64,000 nt of DNA, from contig NW_006921539.1 in NCBI RefSeq assembly GCF_000340215.1, forward strand, positions 1,932,507 to 1,996,506, in the 5' to 3' direction. Of the stretch, positions 1 to 10,235 are shown piece by piece; positions within the stretch are counted from its first letter, which is position 1; each line of letters opens with the position of its first letter. The notes under the pieces are model-generated. The model was given only the letters and a program-made list of their open reading frames with translations, was not told where the DNA came from and made no database searches. This DNA is from Pseudocercospora fijiensis CIRAD86 (lineage: Eukaryota > Ascomycota > Dothideomycetes > Mycosphaerellales > Mycosphaerellaceae). A program made the position numbers and the translations under genes.

Positions 1-44
1 CTCACAGCGTGCATCTCGATCTCTGGCTGCTTCTCCTGGTCCAT
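1..44 (-). CDS. Possible 5' end of a gene leaving the left edge
   Basis: On the minus strand an ATG at 44-42 opens a frame that stays open to the window edge and would begin MDQEKQPEIEMHAV. Only 14 codons are visible, so no family can be recognised. The charged, Gln/Glu-rich start is compatible with a cytosolic protein. It may equally be chance. Confidence 0.22.
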   Translation of the reverse strand, partial: MDQEKQPEIEMHAV

Positions 45-1279
45 CGTGTTGTAGGATTTTTTGTACGCCCCTTGCATTTGTTACGAGCTTGTGGTTAATT
101 TGGACGTTGTCGAGGTGGGAACAGTGAAAGCAAGCCTTCAGGTCCGCCGAAGCGAGAGAGCTAAGAACACTTTAGTGAGACCTTACCGGACCCTCATGCA
201 CACGTGACAGTAGATTATGTTTATGTTTGGCTTGCACGAGTTGTCTGGACTCCGTTGACTTTTTGGTGGCTGGCGGGATCGCCTCCGGGCGACCTCGACA
301 GCCGAGCAGGAAAATGGAAGGTCAGCGTTCCCATTGCGAGCGTGGCAGTCCCCGGTCATTGTATCGTCGTTTCAGTTCACAGAGGGATTTGTTGTAGCCA
401 TTTCCGCCATAATTGTGTTTGGCTCCAAGAGAGAATGAGCGAAAGCAAGATTTGGATCACACTCTGGTTCAGATCGATGACTAAGCATGAATCGCCCGGA
501 ATATGGGCAGGGTAAGACTGCACAGCGTCGATGGTGCTATTATCGATCTCGAAGATGGATATAAGAGGCCATTTTGATGTGGACCATGAACATGCGAGTT
601 GACGTTGTAGTTGAAGCGAGAGGTTTTGTGTGTCATCCCCGCTTTCTCATTCGCAACGATAGCTTCCTTGCGGAATTCATCATCATGGAGCAAGCAGGTT
701 GAATCGGACAGTGTAGCCCGGGTTCCTCTTCCTTTGCAATCGAATCAAATATAAACAGCAAGTGGGTATCATGCTCAACCAATATGCTCACAGGTCCACC
801 TCATAGAAGACCGAAATTCCGCTCAAACAAATCATAGAATAGTGCATCGTGTTGCATGAAAGTGTGCGCGCTCGTAGACTTGCATGTCGATATCACCGGC
901 CACACGCGTCGACCAATCTTCCAATTGTAATAGTGGCGTTGTTCGCGAGCGCCTCGCCGGTGTCGACTTTGCTTTTCCATCAAGATTGATCGACTCTTGC
1001 AAGTCCGACATGCGTCGTTGGCTCGGCACAGTGTCCTTTGCCCAGTCAGGTTTGCTCAACAACACGCGGACAGCTAAAAATCAGGTTACCCGAAGTCCAC
1101 TACGATTGGAGAAGAGCAAGCGCACTCTTGAATGCGTCGACGACCTGAATGTCTGCAAGGAAAGTGAGCAAAGATGAAACAGCTACTGGGCAATGATCGC
1201 TTACAATGCTGTCGCTTCTTCTCGAGTTGTTCTTCCTCGTGCTGCACGTACACGAGCTGGGTTCTGAGCCTAGCGACGT
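45..1279. other. Gene-free stretch, no recognised feature
   Basis: No reading frame here shows a recognisable domain or persuasive splice structure. A minus-strand frame around 834-1008 (starting near MSDLQESINLDGKAKS) has a coding-like composition but is short and lacks a clear partner exon. The right part is the 3' flank of the minus-strand gene ending at 1280. Confidence 0.4.
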
Positions 1280-2240
1280 TTAGCTGCGTGTGAGCGTCGC
1301 AAATGACAGGGTACCCTGTGCATACCGCTTAGAGCCACGGTGGAGTTCCTGCCCGCTTCCAACATCGGCCCAGATGCTGAAATACTGCAAAGGGGTCAGC
1401 CAGGAACAGTGCCCGAGAGATGAGGAAGCGTACGCCGATGAGCCGATTGAAATCCTCAAGTACTTTGTTCTCCTCGCGATTCAGCTCATCCATTCGAGCA
1501 CGATAGCGGTGCTGCAGGTCGTTCCAATCAAACCCACGGAGCGCCACTTCTGGGAAAGCTTCATCAGCGGAGTCGGAGAACTCTGAGCCATGTTGAGACT
1601 CGTCGTCGTCGTCTTTCTCGGCGTCATCGGCCTCGTCACTGACGTCTGTCTCGACGGGCTTCTTCCGTTCGGCTTTCTTCTTCTTCGTGGTCTTCGCCTT
1701 GGACTTGTGGGCGCCTTGATTGGAAGGCGCACTGGAAGCCGCGGCATTTCCTTTGAGACGCTGTGAACGGCCCCCGATGTGTGCGTCAGACATTGTGGTT
1801 GCGGCAGAGTCCGCATCGGCTGGGTCGTGCTTGCTTTCAGGAGCAGGCTGAGAGGTATCGGCAGATGCAGATGCAGATGCAGATGCAGATGCAGTCGGTG
1901 AGGTCTCGGGCTCTGCCTTCTCACCGTCACGGGAGCGCTTGCGCTTCGAGCCGGCCTCTGGCTTTGGCGGAGGCGGCATCGACTGCGAAGTGTGATTCTC
2001 CGCCATGACCTCCGACTTGGGATGAAAAGCGATCGAGAGGGGCGACGATGGCGGCGTGGTCAGCGGCGAGGTGCTCTCGAAGGGAGCCGTTCCTTGCTTT
2101 GCCACGTCCGATTGCTCTTGAGCGCCGGATATGTCGCTTGTCAGAGCTTCTGCAGACATGTTGCCGCTGTTCATGCTGCCATGTGAGGCAAAGTCCAGGA
2201 TGAGCAGGTCGCGTGAAAGACGGGAAGTCGCGTGGCGCAT
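1280..2240 (-). CDS. Low-complexity, acidic/basic hypothetical protein (two exons)
   Basis: Family not recognised. The first exon (2240-1434) encodes a Ser/Ala/Lys/Asp-rich, probably disordered protein with a KRKRSR-type basic patch, a Ser-Ala dipeptide run, a KKKKAERKK stretch and an acidic stretch near residue 210. A more ordered tail follows (FDWNDLQHRYRARMDELNRE). I place a 49-nt intron at 1385-1433 (donor GTACGC, branch CTGAC, acceptor GCAG); splicing gives a new 34-codon tail starting YFSIWADVGSGQELHRG and a total of 303 aa. A second acceptor 8 nt downstream would keep the original frame and end near 1329. The start is uncertain: an in-frame ATG at 2174 is an alternative. Nuclear location is an inference from the basic patches. 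The gene shares a divergent promoter with atg14. Confidence 0.6.
1861..1894. repeat. (GCAGAT)n microsatellite inside a coding exon
   Basis: A hexanucleotide is repeated about 5.7 times. On the minus strand it encodes an alternating Ser-Ala run in the hypothetical protein at 1280-2240. Length changes in units of six keep the reading frame. Confidence 0.9.
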
Positions 2241-2511
2241 CGGCCCGCAAGCGCGAGATCACATGCCAAATCCAACTCCAGCAACGGCAATGGCGATGAC
2301 CTCAACTTCGCCGTCTGCTGCCACTTTCAACATTCATTCACTGACAAAGCGCCGAAGCTCCTCGAATATGTTGGCCTAGCACCCGGTCATGTCGCTTTCA
2401 ACCTCAAGACAATAAAGCAGACTCCGGCCGACAGATCACCAAAATGCTAAAGCAGCACTACCCGCTGTTCCAGGACAGAATACATCAGGCTAAAGTGTTG
2501 ACGAGACGGTG
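2241..2511. promoter_or_regulatory. Divergent promoter between hypothetical gene and atg14
   Basis: These 271 bases separate two start codons pointing away from each other, so both promoters must lie here or overlap the 5' UTRs. I see no clear TATA box or named operator. Confidence 0.5.
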
Positions 2512-4131
2512 ATGGCGGAGGAAGACATCGGGTGCGATGTATGCGCGCGCGCATTCGGTGGACGGCGAAAACCGCTCTGTCCCTCCTGTGCGCAAGCTAT
2601 ATTATATGGCTCCCGCATCCAGCAAGCCACCGGACTACTCGAGCGAGAGAAGCATCATGCTCACGCCGAAGCCATCTTGAGACCGGGGAACGATGGGGTA
2701 CTTGCGTCGCTGCCGCAAGATGTGGACTTTGATACTGTTACTACCAGTATTCGAAAGAATAGCGCCGAGCGTGCTCAAGCACAGCAAGCGGCTACTGAGT
2801 TCCGCATCAACGCCATTGTCGAGAAGGCCGCGGAGCTACGCAAACAGATCGAGGAGTATCGTAAGACCATCGATGTTCGCAAAGAGGCGAAAGCGGATGC
2901 CCGCAAGGAGCTTGTGGCACAGAAGACGGAGCTTGAGAAATCGAAGCCCAGAGCTATCGAGCCTGTGCACAATACTACGAAGAAGACATATGCGAGGTTG
3001 GAGAAAGTTCGCAGCCGGATCGTGGATGCGAGGCTGTTGCTTTGTCATGAAGCTGCAGTCGCTATGAACCTCAGTCGGCATAGATCGTCTAGTGGCCGAT
3101 CAGAGTACAGGCTTGGAGGGCTGGTAATACCAGATCTCCGAGAGATCACCACAAGGACACATCCGTCGGCAAAGGCACCGTTAGTTGGCGGCAGAACTCT
3201 TGCTGAACCACACGATCTCGTGTCGGAAGTCTACGAGAACGTGGCCCGGCTCGTCAACCTCTGCTCTCACTATCTCTCTCTTCGCTTGCCTGGCGAACTT
3301 CTGGTTCCGCACGAGAACTTCCCGCGGGCTGCCATTATGCCCGAGAAGTCCAGCTACAAATCGAAGGAGATCAAGTTCCCAAGCTCATATTCGAGCCAGC
3401 ATTCTAGCCCGATGGCATCCCGTGTTCTCGAGCAAGATCAGCCACGCCCTAGGCCGCTATGGTTAGATCGACCTCTGGGACAGCTTGCCAAAGAAGAGGA
3501 GAGCAAGAAAGCCTACAAACTCTTCATAGAAGGCGTTACGATGCTGGCCTACAATGTTGCGTGGCTTTGCAAGACACAAGGTATGGACAGCATCAACAAT
3601 TTTGACGAGGTCTGCGCTATCGGCAAGAACCTCTACCAACTTCTCATGTCCTCATCGCGAAAGCCATCAATGAGTCGTAAGCAGACTGGAACTTCAAGCA
3701 AGGTAACCACAGCATCCGGCAAAGAAGATCAAGGCACTCGGCTGGGCGTATTCTCTCACAACTCAGCCGAGCACAACCTGGCCAGCGCAGAAGGGTTGCT
3801 GTACATGAGGGACTGGAAGATTGGCTCCTCCACACGGCTTGCAGACAAGCTGCTCCAGTTTCTCGCGAGCGAAATGTCTGGAGCAGAATGGGAAATGGTG
3901 AAAGAAGACGAATGGGACGAGGATCGAGAGGACGAAAGACCAGTACTCGTGGGAGGCTCACGGCGGCCCTACGAAAGCAAACACGCTGCAACGATGAGCA
4001 TCATGACAGTAGCTCCACACGACGGCGCCGAGGATGAGAGACTTTCGAGCGCTTCCGAAGCGAAGAAGAAAGAGAAGGCCAACAGCGGCTGGATGAAAGT
4101 ACGAGGAAGAGGAAATGATGACGGCGCATAA
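2512..4131 (+). CDS. atg14: Atg14/Barkor-type autophagy PI3-kinase subunit
   Basis: A single 539-aa open frame. The N-terminus carries two CxxC pairs (C8-x2-C11, C23-x2-C26), as in Atg14 proteins. A long charged coiled coil follows at roughly residues 75-185 (EKAAELRKQIEEYRK). The family block RLPGELLVPHENFPRA is near residue 255, and a helical region (YKLFIEGVTMLAYNVAWLC) near 335. This is the UVRAG/Atg14 family; the N-terminal cysteines favour Atg14 over Vps38. Atg14 directs the Vps34-Vps15-Atg6 lipid kinase to the autophagosome formation site. The C-terminus is acidic and probably disordered. I start at the ATG at 2512, just after a GTG that is not used. Its neighbour on the left is divergently transcribed. 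Snx4/Atg24, another autophagy-linked protein, is at the far right end, but nothing suggests a functional cluster. Confidence 0.88.
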   Translation: MAEEDIGCDVCARAFGGRRKPLCPSCAQAILYGSRIQQATGLLEREKHHAHAEAILRPGNDGVLASLPQDVDFDTVTTSIRKNSAERAQAQQAATEFRINAIVEKAAELRKQIEEYRKTIDVRKEAKADARKELVAQKTELEKSKPRAIEPVHNTTKKTYARLEKVRSRIVDARLLLCHEAAVAMNLSRHRSSSGRSEYRLGGLVIPDLREITTRTHPSAKAPLVGGRTLAEPHDLVSEVYENVARLVNLCSHYLSLRLPGELLVPHENFPRAAIMPEKSSYKSKEIKFPSSYSSQHSSPMASRVLEQDQPRPRPLWLDRPLGQLAKEEESKKAYKLFIEGVTMLAYNVAWLCKTQGMDSINNFDEVCAIGKNLYQLLMSSSRKPSMSRKQTGTSSKVTTASGKEDQGTRLGVFSHNSAEHNLASAEGLLYMRDWKIGSSTRLADKLLQFLASEMSGAEWEMVKEDEWDEDREDERPVLVGGSRRPYESKHAATMSIMTVAPHDGAEDERLSSASEAKKKEKANSGWMKVRGRGNDDGA

Positions 4132-4280
4132 CGATCACGAACTAGCTTTTCACGCATAGATACCCAGGCCATGATATTACGCATAAACGCCCCGCTTCTC
4201 GGCCATCACTCCCCGCTCAAGCTCATAGAAATCATCTCACACACTCACACATCCCTTCCAACCTCCCACCAATCCCCATC

Positions 4281-4681
4281 TCACCGTCCGGTAACAGGCC
4301 TCGTCCCCTCCTCAGCCCCCTCCCCAACCACCTCTCCAAGCGGATTCTTGAAAGCACCACCCCCCAAATCCCCCAACCCTTTCTTCACATTTTTCACATC
4401 TTCTTGATCCGAGTCCGGGACTTTAGAGATTTGTGATTGCACCAAATACGAAGCTTTGTTCTTGGGAGGCGAAAAAAAAAACGTGAGCGAAACAAAAAAA
4501 AAATTTTCAAGAAAAGGGGTAGGGAGGAGGAGCGGAAGGACTTACTTCTCCCATCGTTTTCAAGGCCTTTTTCTCAAGTTCTCGTTTCAGTTCGGGGGGG
4601 GAGACCGAAGAGGTAGATGTATGCTGCGAAGATTGAGAGGAGGGCGAGGGATGTGGCGGTGAAGATTGTCCAGTTGACCAT
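4281..4681 (-). CDS. Small single-pass membrane protein with an apparent one-base frameshift
   Basis: ATG at 4681-4679 opens MVNWTIFTATSLALLS..., a hydrophobic segment ending YIYLFGL, typical of a single transmembrane helix. The frame then runs into a run of eight G on the plus strand (4594-4601). Removing one base continues smoothly as PPELKRELEKKALKTMGE, then an 85-nt intron (4461-4545, GTAAGT...AG), then NKASYLVQSQISKVPDSDQ... to a TGA at 4281-4283. With seven bases in the run the protein would be 104 aa. From memory, small proteins of this layout occur across filamentous ascomycetes without a defined function. As given, the frame stops ten codons after the run. It is either a real mutation or a homopolymer error; the clean intron and the good second exon argue for an error or a very recent break. 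Confidence 0.75.
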
Positions 4682-5206
4682 TTTTTTGACTTGGGGGTTT
4701 TCAGTTGGTGGGTTTCTGGTTTCTGTTCTTGCGGGATCAAGTTGGTGGGGTTAAAAGTGCTTAGTTGGGTTTCGAAGTGAAGTGGAAGGGAGAAAAAGTG
4801 TTGATGAAATGTCATTGCTACTTGCCCTTTTCCTTAGCTTTTTGCACACCCACCAGTGATGTCTTCTCGCGTCAGTTTGGTATCACAAGTTTCTTGTTTT
4901 AGAGTTCACGAGATCAAGTGAATGTTAAGTTACGCGAGGCGCGTGGTGTCTGGTTGGAGGGGTGATCGTGATGTCAGCGGGGCTTGGTGAACCAGGTTTG
5001 TGGGATGGACAGCTGCGAATGCTGTGAGCTGTATTGCATAGTGCAGTTTTCGTGGTAACTTGTCCTTGAAACAAAATCTCACCGCGAAGACTTCGACTCA
5101 AGACTCCTTCAAACAAGGTAAGAGTGCTCCTTTTCTGAGTCTCTGTGGAGGACACTGAAGCTTACTCCACGCAGGCGATTTAATCAATTCCAACGAAGCA
5201 ATCATC
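4682..5206. promoter_or_regulatory. Divergent intergenic region
   Basis: These 525 bases separate the minus-strand membrane-protein gene from the plus-strand Gly/Tyr-rich gene and must hold both promoters. The sequence just before 5207 resembles a 5' UTR (CGAAGCAATCATC before the ATG). No specific site recognised. Confidence 0.45.
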
Positions 5207-6232
5207 ATGAGCTATAACGACAGCTACGGAGGCGGCCAAGGAGGTAAATATGATTGACGATCAGGGTCGTGCCAACTATGGCAGTCCCACTCGCAGAATC
5301 CAATGCGTGGTACTAACCGCCATCACACAGACAATTATGGCCGTCAAGGCGGAGGATATGGCGACGATCGCCGAGACGACTATGGAGGCGGCCGGCAAGA
5401 TGATAGCTATGGGGGAGGCCGTCAGAACCGTCGTGGCGATGACAGCTATGGCGGTGACGGTGGCCGTGACGACAATAGTGGAGGTCAAGGAGGCGGCGAT
5501 TCTTATGGTGGTCGGCAAGAAGGTGGATATGGACATCAGTCCGACCACGGTCGTCAGGAAGGCTCCTACTCGGAAGGACGACGTCATGGCGAGGGACATG
5601 GCGACTCCAGTGGCACTTCATACGGCGGCGGTGGTGCGTATGGGGCAGCGTCGGACGATTTCTCTGGTGCTGCATCACACGCTCAGCAACACGCTGGTAG
5701 CAGTGGTGATTCGGACCTCTTTAGCTCCGCTTTGGGCATGCTCTCCGGAAAGCACCAGCAGGCTCAGAACGAGGGCTTCGACGAAGATGAAGCCGTGAGA
5801 CAGCATCAGCAGTTCTATGGAGATGGAGGCAGCGGAGGAGCACCAGCAAACTCTCACTCCATCGGAGGAGCAGCAGCAATGCAGGCCTTGAAGATGTTCA
5901 ACCAGGGAGGATCTGGTGGAGGATCTGGTGGAGGTCAAAACGCGTTCATTGGAATGGCCATGGGCCAGGTAAGTGGAAGAAGCTGTCCGGTCTCTTTGCA
6001 GCGGATCGGATGTTCGCTGACTGGCGTATCGCAGGCTGCCAAGCTGTTCGACCAGCAATCTTCGCAAGGCAATGTGCAAGATGGAGCCAGCAAGCAGAAT
6101 GCAGTGGCCAGTGCAGCACAGATGGCGCTCAAAATGTACATGAAGTCGGAGATGGGCGGGGGATCGAGCGGCGGTGGCTCTGGCGGCGGACTGGGTGGTC
6201 TGCTGAACATGGCTTCGAAATTCATGAAGTAG
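5207..6232 (+). CDS. Gly/Tyr-rich beta-flanking-type protein (three exons)
   Basis: Exons are 5207-5243, 5331-5968 and 6035-6232, giving 290 aa. The introns are 87 nt (TACTAAC branch, CACAG acceptor) and 66 nt (GTAAGT, CTGAC, GCAG). The start MSYNDSYGGGQG leads into a low-complexity half (residues about 1-115) rich in G, Y, D, R and Q with repeated DSYGGG-like units. The second half is ordered and helical: SDLFSSALGMLSGKHQQ, then two related blocks with AAMQALKMFNQGG and AAQMALKMYMKSEMG, each followed by Gly/Ser linkers. The protein ends LLNMASKFMK. The architecture matches fungal proteins annotated as 'beta-flanking protein', whose function is not established. The prion-like N-terminus suggests a condensate- or RNA-associated role, but that is inference only. 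Confidence 0.8.
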
Positions 6233-6629
6233 AATAGCGGTCGTCGAGCGTCGATGATGATGTGAAGTGATGAGGAATGGAGGGGGTGGGAGGGAGGGAA
6301 AAGGCATAGGATATTGGAGATAGAAGCCCCGTACACGGATGCATTGGCGGTTGGCAACCAAATCGCTTAGTCACGCGTGTCGTTGTCGGCAATGCATTCT
6401 TTGAAGGTGGTGAACGTCAAAAGTGGGTGCAGTGGAATTGATTGTGTGCATGCTGGCAAATATTCTATCGATCGGACCTTTGCTTGCGCAGGGAGGACCA
6501 AACCAAGCCTGAACGGTCGCAGAGGGAAAGCATGCAGTGAACTTCCACATCGTTGGTGTGCTCGGGCCCGCCTGACAGCGACCAACGAAGCGCGAAAACG
6601 CCGTCGCAATATGATCTTTCTCGCCGGCA
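6233..6629. other. Intergenic: 3' flank and promoter of the SAS4-domain gene
   Basis: These 397 bases lie between two plus-strand genes. No recognisable coding frame. The region must hold the terminator of the upstream gene and the promoter of the next. Confidence 0.4.
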
Positions 6630-8333
6630 ATGCCAGCGACGTCGACAAATGGCGTTGTGCGAGCGCCCGCAGGCCAATATTTTGCGCCCACGACAAGCGC
6701 GTCGGCCGAGACGGCAAAGCACCAGCACCAGCACCGGCATCAACGACGCACCGCCCACCCCCCGTCACCACGCGACGACGGCACGCATCACCGCCATGCC
6801 CCCAACGTAGCATCCCCCGCCCGAGAACGCGAGGTCCCGAACAGCGATAGCAGCGATGGGATGCTGGGGGAAGATGACATCGGAGGCCAACCGCCTGCAA
6901 AGCGGCGAAAGCTGAGCCAGACTCACAGTCACCCATCCGGCAAACAGAGCACCCTCGACGCGTTCCTGGCCAGCACGCAGCTGGAACCGCCGACCAAGAT
7001 CGTACGGCGAGAACCACACGGCCGATTGCAGCAAACGGTGAATGGTGTCCGCCGCACCCTGGTCGCTGACGAAGACGAGCTGCTGCGTCCGTCTCGTAAG
7101 CCCGAGCGAGCACAAGCAGTAGCAGGAGCAGCACCACCCCGACCCAGCAACAGTCCCGCCCCGCCACCCCAGCCCTCCACGCCCGCGACAGTGCAGCCGC
7201 AGCAGAAGCAGGAGGAGAAAAGGTCTTTGAGAAGTCGCGATGAGGGCCCGAGGCTGAAGAGCGAGTTGGCCGTCTACTTTCCCCATTATGAGGACATCAT
7301 ATTCGATGTGCCCAAAGAGCAGGATTTCGTGACCACAGACACGCTGTTGTACATCACAGACGATGCCAAGAAGGAAGACTCGTCGCCTGCAAAGTCGAGC
7401 AAAGCTTCTTCGCACGCGCGGAAGCCGTCTGTTAATGGCGCTGCTGGTCCACCTGCCACGCCGCAACGGAGCTTGTCCACCCAGTTCAATGGCAGCCCCA
7501 GTCTGAACCTAGACTTCGTGTCCAACAATCTACCCGACAATCCACAAGATCCCCTCACCGACGACTACTTCCTCAAGTCCCACAAGCGAGCCGAGCGGAA
7601 GGAGAAGCAGCTGAGGAACATTGAGCGCGAGCGTGCTATGCATGAGAAGGTGCAGTTGGACCGACTCCTTGATGGACTGCTGGGTCACGACTGGCTACGC
7701 GTGCTTGGCATTACTGGAGTCACCGAGACGGAAGCGAAAAAGTACGAGCCAAAGCGAGATTATTTCATCGCTGAGGTGCAAGCGTTGGTCGACAAGTTCA
7801 AACAGTGGAAGGACCAGGAAAAGAAGTTGCGTCTCGTGAAGGAGGCCGCCCAGGCTGCCAAGGATGCTGAAGACGAGGAGGGCAATACCACAGAAGGAAG
7901 CGTTGAGCCCCCTAGCAGCGACCTCAATGCCTCTGCTGCAAGACAGCTTCAGCAAGAGACCGTGAATGCTCTCCGACCCAAGGCCAGCGGCAAAGGAAAA
8001 GATCGTGCGCATGCCTCAGGCTACGCGTCGACATCCCATTCCGCCACTCCTGCTACACCTGCTCCCATCAAGCTGATGCTGCCGCCTGCGCCTCCCAGTC
8101 CCGAACTTCCGATCACCAGCTTCTATGCCAAGCCTCATCTCCGCGACGCTGCTCTCAGCAAGACGCGACATGGCCGCAACGTGACTGCTTTTGGCCTTCC
8201 GCTTCCCGAAATGGAGGAGAAGGAATTCGAATTGCCTTCCGAGTACATAACACAGGATGCTCTAAGGGCTTCTGCTCGAGAACGTCGGCGGCGGAAGCGA
8301 GAAAGTGCTGCGAACTCGTCTGCTTCGAAGTGA
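6630..8333 (+). CDS. SAS4-domain (something about silencing) chromatin protein
   Basis: Uninterrupted 567-aa frame. Residues 1-130 are His/Pro/Ser-rich and disordered, with a PPAKRRKLSQ nuclear-localisation-like patch near 90. The diagnostic block lies at about residues 310-395: DDYFLKSHKRAERKEKQLRN, IERERAMHEKVQLDRLL, HDWLRVLGITGVTETEAKKY, then a coiled helix RDYFIAEVQALVDKFKQWKD. This is the Sas4 region, known from the yeast SAS histone acetyltransferase complex (Sas2-Sas4-Sas5, H4K16 acetylation). The C-terminus has a conserved-looking ITSFYAKPHLRDAALSK...GRNVTAFGLPLP block and ends in a basic tail. A role in chromatin is inferred from the family; whether filamentous fungi use it in a SAS-like complex cannot be told from sequence. 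The ATG at 6630 is the first in frame; translation could also begin at Met78. Confidence 0.82.
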   Translation: MPATSTNGVVRAPAGQYFAPTTSASAETAKHQHQHRHQRRTAHPPSPRDDGTHHRHAPNVASPAREREVPNSDSSDGMLGEDDIGGQPPAKRRKLSQTHSHPSGKQSTLDAFLASTQLEPPTKIVRREPHGRLQQTVNGVRRTLVADEDELLRPSRKPERAQAVAGAAPPRPSNSPAPPPQPSTPATVQPQQKQEEKRSLRSRDEGPRLKSELAVYFPHYEDIIFDVPKEQDFVTTDTLLYITDDAKKEDSSPAKSSKASSHARKPSVNGAAGPPATPQRSLSTQFNGSPSLNLDFVSNNLPDNPQDPLTDDYFLKSHKRAERKEKQLRNIERERAMHEKVQLDRLLDGLLGHDWLRVLGITGVTETEAKKYEPKRDYFIAEVQALVDKFKQWKDQEKKLRLVKEAAQAAKDAEDEEGNTTEGSVEPPSSDLNASAARQLQQETVNALRPKASGKGKDRAHASGYASTSHSATPATPAPIKLMLPPAPPSPELPITSFYAKPHLRDAALSKTRHGRNVTAFGLPLPEMEEKEFELPSEYITQDALRASARERRRRKRESAANSSASK

Positions 8334-8883
8334 CGAGATGATACCATAATTATGCATTGATTGCTGTTCATGGCGGCCGAACAGATAGGCAGACCAAAAT
8401 ATGCATTTGGTTGGCGTTCAGCGTGGTAGGTGAAGATGATACTCGGCTTTGGTCGAGAATGACCTGGACCATGCTCCTTCTACTGTGTATGGATACCACT
8501 GTAATTGATATAATGCTATCACAGGGACTGGTTATTGACCACCCGAGCTTTCCGCGACCTCACTACTTCCCTATGAACCCTTGGGGTACTCACGAATTCA
8601 CTTCTGAGCGGTCAAATAGCACAATGCTCACTTGATTTCGATCACATGCCCAGCTACGTGAGTGCGGTTAGCCTGATTTGCAACTTACATTTGACCTCAT
8701 ATGAGTCTCCGAAAGCTTCACTTTGCTGAACCACGAACAAGGTTTGGACATGTCTCGATCGCGATGATTGCACTGAACCTCGACACTCAACCTCGGACAT
8801 ATACCTTTACCCATATCAAGCTCAGGATGAACTCAACATATGACAAGTAACCCTTGCCGACCAATCCGCGGACAGACCGCAGC
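8334..8883. other. Intergenic region before the first astacin gene
   Basis: These 550 bases show no convincing coding frame. The last ~100 bases should contain the promoter and 5' UTR of the downstream secreted-protease gene. No specific motif assigned. Confidence 0.4.
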
Positions 8884-10235
8884 ATGGGCCTCCATCGGCT
8901 TGCGACAGCTCTCTTGCTGCTAGCACTCGCGGCGCTTGCAACAGCCTGTCCTCCATTGGAAGAACCAGACCAGGGCTCCAACAATGAGAAACGATGGTGG
9001 GCGGTGTCTAACTACGCGAGACTGCCACAAACCGGTGCTCCCTGGCCGCTGTGGCCTCCAGGACAAGTGGACACAACGGTGGTGCGATACTGCTGTAAGA
9101 GGACCTTGGTACATCTTCATGTCCAGAGTAGGACTAACGTGAGCTCGACAGTCGCGACCGCCGAAGCCTGGTTGGCCCTCGGGGAGCACATGGAAGAAGC
9201 CATCAAGCTCTAGGAGCCAGCATTCAAAGTGTCAACGCTTGAAGTGAAACCTTACGGTGACGAACCAGCCATTCCTGTCTGTGACGACGAGTCCCAGGTG
9301 CCTGCCGATATTCTCCGCGTCAATACCCGCAATGATGGCACCTGTTTCGCGAGCAGAATCGGATATGTTCCGACTCGACCGAAAGGCTCTGCATACGGCA
9401 ACGAGATTCATTGTGATCCCACTTTTGGTCTGTACATGGCTGTGAGTCAGGCACAATGTCACAAATGTATTACTGAGCAAGAGTATACTAATAATCCTCA
9501 GAAACATCTTGCTCACGAGCTTGGTAAGACATCTTGTCTATTTGTGATGTATGCATACTGATTCACTGCAGGACACCAGTTCGGGCTCCAACACGAACAT
9601 CAGAGAGCGGACGCAGCGAAATATGTAGAATTCAATTGTCATCATCACATCGAATATCCACTGGTGAGTATGCTTACACGGTTTTGGCCGTAGGTATATT
9701 GACAAGATCTCAGTGGCAACAGATGATTGCTGAGAAGCGGCAGCCCATGTACCAAGACGGGGACACAGTCGAAGACATGTAAGTATCAACTCCCCATGCA
9801 CAACGCGTACAAATTGCTCAGGTCAAACCAGATGTTACGACTTCATGACTGCGCTACGCTATCGTGCCAGCTCAAGGCATTACCTACCCGAACCAGGCTG
9901 GGATAACGAGATGATTGGAGCAAGAATGGGATCGAGAGAATTTGACTGCAAGTCCAGCCAGACTTCCCAATATCAATCACAGACAACAATATTGACGCAT
10001 ATTCCCAGACACTTCCATCATGATTTACTCATCCTTTCAGAACCTGCTGGAGACCGACCTGCATAAGGCTCTCCTGCTGGGATTCTCAATGACGGATCCT
10101 GAAAATATTTGGGAGATCGTTCCGGGTAGGGAACAGCAGGATCCCATTGATCATACTGGGCCGTGGAGCGCGATCAGAATTAGTGTGGGCGATATCGAGG
10201 GAATCAAGCGGTTGTATCCCGTTCAACTGTGGTAG
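8884..10235 (+). pseudogene. Secreted astacin-like (M12A) metalloprotease with an in-frame TAG
   Basis: Seven exons: 8884-9094, 9152-9441, 9502-9523, 9572-9663, 9714-9778, 9832-9947, 10009-10235 (341 codons including the stop). A signal peptide (MGLHRLATALLLLALAALATA) and a short pro-region ending in KR before WW suggest secretion and Kex2-type processing. The zinc site, split by an intron, reads HELGHQFGLQHEHQR, which fits HExxHxxGxxHE of astacins. A Met-turn SIMIY follows in the last exon. The last intron (9948-10008) begins GC instead of GT. The reading frame is intact throughout except for TAG at 9211-9213, where the tandem paralogue has Trp in a matching KLW/QLW position. TGG to TAG is a CpA-to-TpA change on the other strand, as RIP makes. 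Unless read through, the product is a ~91-aa fragment without a catalytic site. A sequencing error or allele is possible. Confidence 0.82.
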
